Part shown: in pieces, positions 60,561-64,000 of the stretch
Layout: each line of letters begins with the position of its first letter
Position numbering within the stretch: the first letter of the stretch is position 1
Notes under the pieces: generated by a model
Seen by the model: only the letters and a program-made list of their open reading frames with translations
What the model was told of the DNA's origin: nothing
Databases searched by the model: none
Source: Yarrowia lipolytica
Lineage: Eukaryota > Ascomycota > Dipodascomycetes > Dipodascales
DNA length: 64,000 bases
Direction of reading: 5' to 3'
NCBI RefSeq assembly: GCF_001761485.1
Contig: NC_090770.1
Span: 1,364,001-1,428,000, forward strand
Made by a program: the position numbers and the translations under genes

Positions 60561-60877
60561 GGTTGAGATAAATTGGTTATTCACAACAGCCGGTACTGTA
60601 TGTACATTACTGGGTATCGATACACTATCTGTATCGTTCGTACTCATACTTGCATCGTACACATGCTTATGTCCACTCAACATCAATCCGATACACCCCA
60701 GTTTCTCAGCAACCCCTTCCACCATCTCCACACACTCTCTCTGTCCTATTCCCCCCTCCCTCGATTAAACATTATTCATTAGATAGGTGTTTTGTTGTGA
60801 TATGCAATGTCGATTAGTGTCAGTGTCATGGTGTCCGAGGTCTACACATGTAGTAACCCCCGTGCGGTCAGTGGCTG

Positions 60878-61936
60878 TCAGTGACCATCCTTGCAGTCGC
60901 CCTTTGTAAAATCCTCCTTGGCAATACTCTTTATCGCCACAAGCCACTTTGTAAGATCGGGTTCCGAGTCCAACGAAAACCGGATGCGTTTGGCCGGCGT
61001 GATGAGCTGCATGCAGTACGGCTTGGACTTGGACAGCGGATCAAGCTCAACCACGTCCAAAAGCTGGTCCACGGCAATCGTCTTGATGGGCTTCTTGTGT
61101 TGGTGGGCCGAGTTCTGCGACTTGTAGAAGCTCAGCGAGTCCACCGTCAGAACCGCATACTGTCGCTGCCACTGGTTGTATCGTTTTTTGAGCCGAAGTA
61201 GCGGGCCCTCGGCGATCAGAGAGCTCTTGGACGGGCTCGGGGACGTGGGAGAGGTTGGCGAGGGGTCCGACGAATGAGGGGGGCTGTTTGTGGAGATCTT
61301 GGGGGGTTTGGTCTTGGGGTCTGTGGGGACAAACGAGTCGTGGAAATGCTGAAACTCGCCAATTGGGCTTTTGGACAGCGGCGACTTGTCTTCGTCCCAC
61401 TCGCTCTGCGACGAAAAGACGTCGTCGCCGCTGTACTCGGTGTGCGAGTGTGTGGCGGCGTCCATGTGGGGGCTATGGGGGTGGTTGGAGTACGAGTGGA
61501 GCTGGGAATGGGGCGACGACACCAGGGCGGTATCCACGACGATGGGGATTTCCACGTGGCCCTTGGCGGTGGACGCTGCCCGTTCGCGTTTCTGGGCGTC
61601 CACGACATTGTCTGCCGCTCGCTTTCCCACCTCCTTGAGCTGGGCCACCCACGATTCGGCCTCCGCGCGGGAGTCGCTCTTGAAGTGGTGGTTGATGGAC
61701 GACGTGAAGACGGCGAAGTTGACATCCTCCAGCAGCGCCACCGACATGATTTCCTCCGCCGGAATCACCCGCACCGGCTCGTATTCCCGCTCGTCCTTGT
61801 ACACGGACAGCGCCTGGGCCCGCACCACCACCCACTGTTTTTTCCACGACTGAGTTAGAAACGACTGTTGCGACCACGCGGACGGCACACTCACCTTGCG
61901 CTTGGTCCGCACGTGTAACCATCCACTTTTATCCAT
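60878..61936 (-). CDS. Dual PH-domain protein, OPY1-like
   Basis: 352 residues with a PH domain at each end: PH1 about 2-108 (SGWLHVRTK...WKKQWVVVRAQALSVYKDER...WVAQLKEV) and PH2 about 240-345 (GPLLRLKKRYNQWQRQYAVL...SFYKSQ...LTKWLVAIKSIA). A long Ser/Pro/His-rich linker (about 125-238) joins them. Two PH domains and a disordered linker in a protein of about 330-350 residues is the layout of Saccharomyces Opy1, which senses PI(4,5)P2 and restrains the PI4P 5-kinase Mss4 at the plasma membrane. The ATG at 61936 starts directly before PH1. Assignment is by architecture. Confidence 0.72.
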   Translation of the reverse strand: MDKSGWLHVRTKRKVSVPSAWSQQSFLTQSWKKQWVVVRAQALSVYKDEREYEPVRVIPAEEIMSVALLEDVNFAVFTSSINHHFKSDSRAEAESWVAQLKEVGKRAADNVVDAQKRERAASTAKGHVEIPIVVDTALVSSPHSQLHSYSNHPHSPHMDAATHSHTEYSGDDVFSSQSEWDEDKSPLSKSPIGEFQHFHDSFVPTDPKTKPPKISTNSPPHSSDPSPTSPTSPSPSKSSLIAEGPLLRLKKRYNQWQRQYAVLTVDSLSFYKSQNSAHQHKKPIKTIAVDQLLDVVELDPLSKSKPYCMQLITPAKRIRFSLDSEPDLTKWLVAIKSIAKEDFTKGDCKDGH

Positions 61937-64000
61937 TGTGGGTCTTTGTGTTTGTGACGGAGGAGCACATGTGTTGGTGGACCGGAAAGGCGACCGACTC
62001 TTGTCACCACCGGATCATGTGAGCTAGAGTTTGGGCAACTTTAACGGTAAGTGTAATTCCGAGCTTAAAGCCGCGGGGTGAATTTGTAACAAAACAAAAT
62101 TTAAACAAAATTTAAAAAAAAATTAAAAAAGAAGATAATTATTGCACTGTGAAACGGAGAAAAGAAATAATAATATATGTATATATATATTTCGACGGCA
62201 CTAACAACGGGAAAAGGCGTCTAAACAAAAGTGATTAGAGCAAAAGTGGCTAGAGCGCGGTTGGCGATGGAAAACGCCCCAAATGAGACTGTGGCATCCC
62301 CAAGTGTCTCCCCTTGCATCTCCGCTTTCAATGCCCCTTTCGGCTGGTGTCTCTTGTCCCTTTTTTTCGGACTTGTTCACTTGTGCCTACATTATGTGCA
62401 GACGTTGTTGAGGTGCGTTAAGCAAAGCAACCGAATGCGAGTGAGACGAGTGAGACGAGTTGGAAGAGTGAGTTGGATGAGTGATTGGAAGAGTGATAGG
62501 AAGAGTTGGATGAGTGTTAGGAAGAGTGAGTGGAAGAGTTGGACGAGTCAACGTCTCGCCGCGGCGATAGCCACTATTCATTGGACTTGACCTTCTGCTG
62601 AGGCTGGAGTATGGAACTTGCACCATGAGTATGAGTATACTCGCATGGTGCTGTACTTGATCGCACTGTACTCGATCTCACTGTACTCGATCTCACTGTA
62701 CTCATTCGCCTCGTTCGTTACCCTCCGAACAATCGCCTCTACCATCGACCGTCTCCCGTCCCCGTCCCCGTCCCCGTCTACCGTCTACCGTACTTGAGCA
62801 TCTCAACATCAGCATCAGCATCTTAGACCAAGATAAACTTGTACAGTAGCTTGTAGCTAATTTGTGGGGTATCAATGGAGCCAACAGTACAATGCTCCAA
62901 CGATAGCACCACCATTACCACCACCATTACCATCCTTTTCACTCTCCCTCTCCGACCGATCCAGACCGCTACAACCACAATAGAGCTCATTCAACCGGCA
63001 ACCCAACCAACTCAATCCCGTGCAAATTTGCCGCAATTCCACCACAAACCTGTGCCAACCCCCGGAACATGGCAGAATGCAAGCACCTCCGCGAAAAGAA
63101 AGACTCTGTCGACCCGAACGGTTCGGAAAGTCGCCCGAGCTCGTCCAACGGCGTCTTTGAGCCGCACAATTCGTGTCTTTCAACTCCCCAAACCCCCAGA
63201 GCCCCGAGCAACTCTTGCTGTCAAGTCGGGATCTCCATCTCGAGTCTAACAGAGTTGCTATGTTCCAGACCGGGTAGCGGTCCAGTGCGATTTATCCGCA
63301 AGTAGGTTGCTGTGAGTCATCGCATTTTGTTGCCAAGATTGTTCGTTCGAGCTCTGGAGGGTAGCGGTTGGTGACTAAGCAGGGGGAGGGGTTGGGGATA
63401 AAAGGGCCGAAACGGGTCACGGAGCAGACATACAGACACCGCTGGAATCAGCTCGTCCGGGGCTACGTGGTGATATATGATACTGCTGGCGGTATTGTCG
63501 GATCATCGTTTTGGACGTGTTCCGAAGTAATTGCAGGTTCGGTTCGGTTCCTAGTGCTCGGTCTGGTTGTTAAGCGACCGATTAAGCGATATGAATCGGA
63601 AATGAAATAAATCACAAAAAAAGGAATTAAATATTGAAAAGACATTCGTACCAGGCTGTTTACGCAGCAAAAGTGGTGTGGTTTGGACGAGGTTGCATTA
63701 CAAGTGAAAAAGAAATGATTGAAGAGTCAATTGAAAAAAGAAATAAATACAGAAAATGGACATCTGCAGTTTGTGAAAATGTCGGGGGCAGAAAAAATGG
63801 AGAAAAAACATGAAAATATTGGAAATAAACAATATTTCCGCGGATTAAAGCAGGTTGTGCAAAATGTAGAAATTTAGGAAATATAGAAATTTAGAAAAAT
63901 GCAGAAATTACTCAAAATGCATAAATTCTGGGGAATTTCCGAAATTGTTCGGAAAAGGCAAAAAATCGGGAACATCAAAAAATTTGGAAAATGAAGAAAT
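61937..64000. other. 2 kb without a supported gene, AT-rich at the right edge
   Basis: Holds degenerate gagtgagttgga-type repeats (62432-62555) and ctcactgtactcgat repeats (62660-62705). Two overlapping plus frames (62875-63249 and 63069-63305) have low-complexity Ser/Thr/Pro products and no family. The last 350 bp (63630-64000) are A-rich with gaaaaatgcagaaat-type near-repeats. Confidence 0.45.
62432..62555. repeat. Degenerate (gagtgagttggaa)n array
   Basis: Roughly ten 8-16 bp units built from gagtg, agttgg and ataggaa words. Confidence 0.7.

Larger units (their letters stand above)
58843..60877. other. 2 kb spacer with simple repeats
   Basis: Contains gatgagag/gatgtg repeats (58845-58905), A-rich GGAAAAT repeats (59270-59400), a 17-bp repeat (60163-60232) and a 22-bp repeat (60487-60560). 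No convincing gene. Confidence 0.5.

Noticed and set aside
61216-61922. Long ORFs on both strands inside the PH-domain gene
   Set aside because: They are GC-rich frame shadows of the OPY1-like gene with Arg/Pro-rich unnatural composition.
62875-63305. Two overlapping plus ORFs near the right edge
   Set aside because: Products are Thr/Pro/Ser-rich low complexity without domain, and neither has a clear advantage over the other.
1-64000. CRISPR arrays, riboswitches, bacterial operons
   Set aside because: The sequence is eukaryotic nuclear DNA; the tandem arrays lack the repeat-spacer organisation of CRISPR.

Overview
The window reads as nuclear DNA of a budding yeast of the Yarrowia clade, most likely Yarrowia lipolytica. 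The grounds are long intron-free ORFs of high GC set in AT-rich spacers, many tRNA genes with short introns just 3' of the anticodon (Trp, Asp, Lys, Pro, Phe, Gln, Ser), dispersed tRNA genes rather than clusters, a complex I assembly factor homolog, and a peroxisomal 4-coumarate-CoA-ligase-like enzyme of the kind expanded in that yeast. The species call is inference; no database was searched.

Layout. 0.9-2.7 kb: Golgi alpha-mannosyltransferase (MNN2/MNN5 type). 4.85-5.02 kb: an intron-bearing tRNA-Trp gene embedded in a 167-bp repeat unit. 5.9-11.1 kb, minus strand: a ZZ zinc-finger protein, a long basic/serine-rich nuclear-type protein with a helical C-terminal domain (possibly SLF2/CANIN-like), and a related upstream ORF. 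Both ends of the middle gene carry tandem duplications. 11-32 kb: a gene-poor 20 kb stretch with seven tRNA genes or relics, one conserved unknown ORF (23.7-24.3 kb), an AT-rich trough at 16.3-17.1 kb and several decayed genes. 32-44 kb: a Fig1-like membrane protein, initiator tRNA-Met, tRNA-Phe, mitochondrial PGP phosphatase GEP4, tRNA-Ser, a small cationic secreted protein, an alpha-glucoside/sugar transporter and a peroxisomal acyl/aryl-CoA ligase. 45.9-52.3 kb: two paralogous F-box-like proteins flanking tRNA-Pro and a small membrane protein. 53-62 kb: initiator tRNA-Met, a DUF202 protein, an NDUFAF6-type protein, tRNA-Asp, an INSIG-family protein and a dual PH-domain protein (OPY1-like). 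62-64 kb: no convincing gene.

The genes are monocistronic and do not form one pathway. Membrane lipid biology is nevertheless well represented: GEP4 (cardiolipin), INSIG (sterol control), OPY1-like (PI(4,5)P2) and the acyl-CoA ligase. The most unusual structures are the 167-bp tRNA-Trp-containing unit with an inverted-repeat outer stem and a second conserved RNA-like part (an intact copy and a decayed copy 20 kb away), the 43-bp triplication of a gene's 3' end in which each copy brings its own stop codon, and two ~310-bp related blocks lying directly upstream of tRNA genes that look like old solo LTRs.
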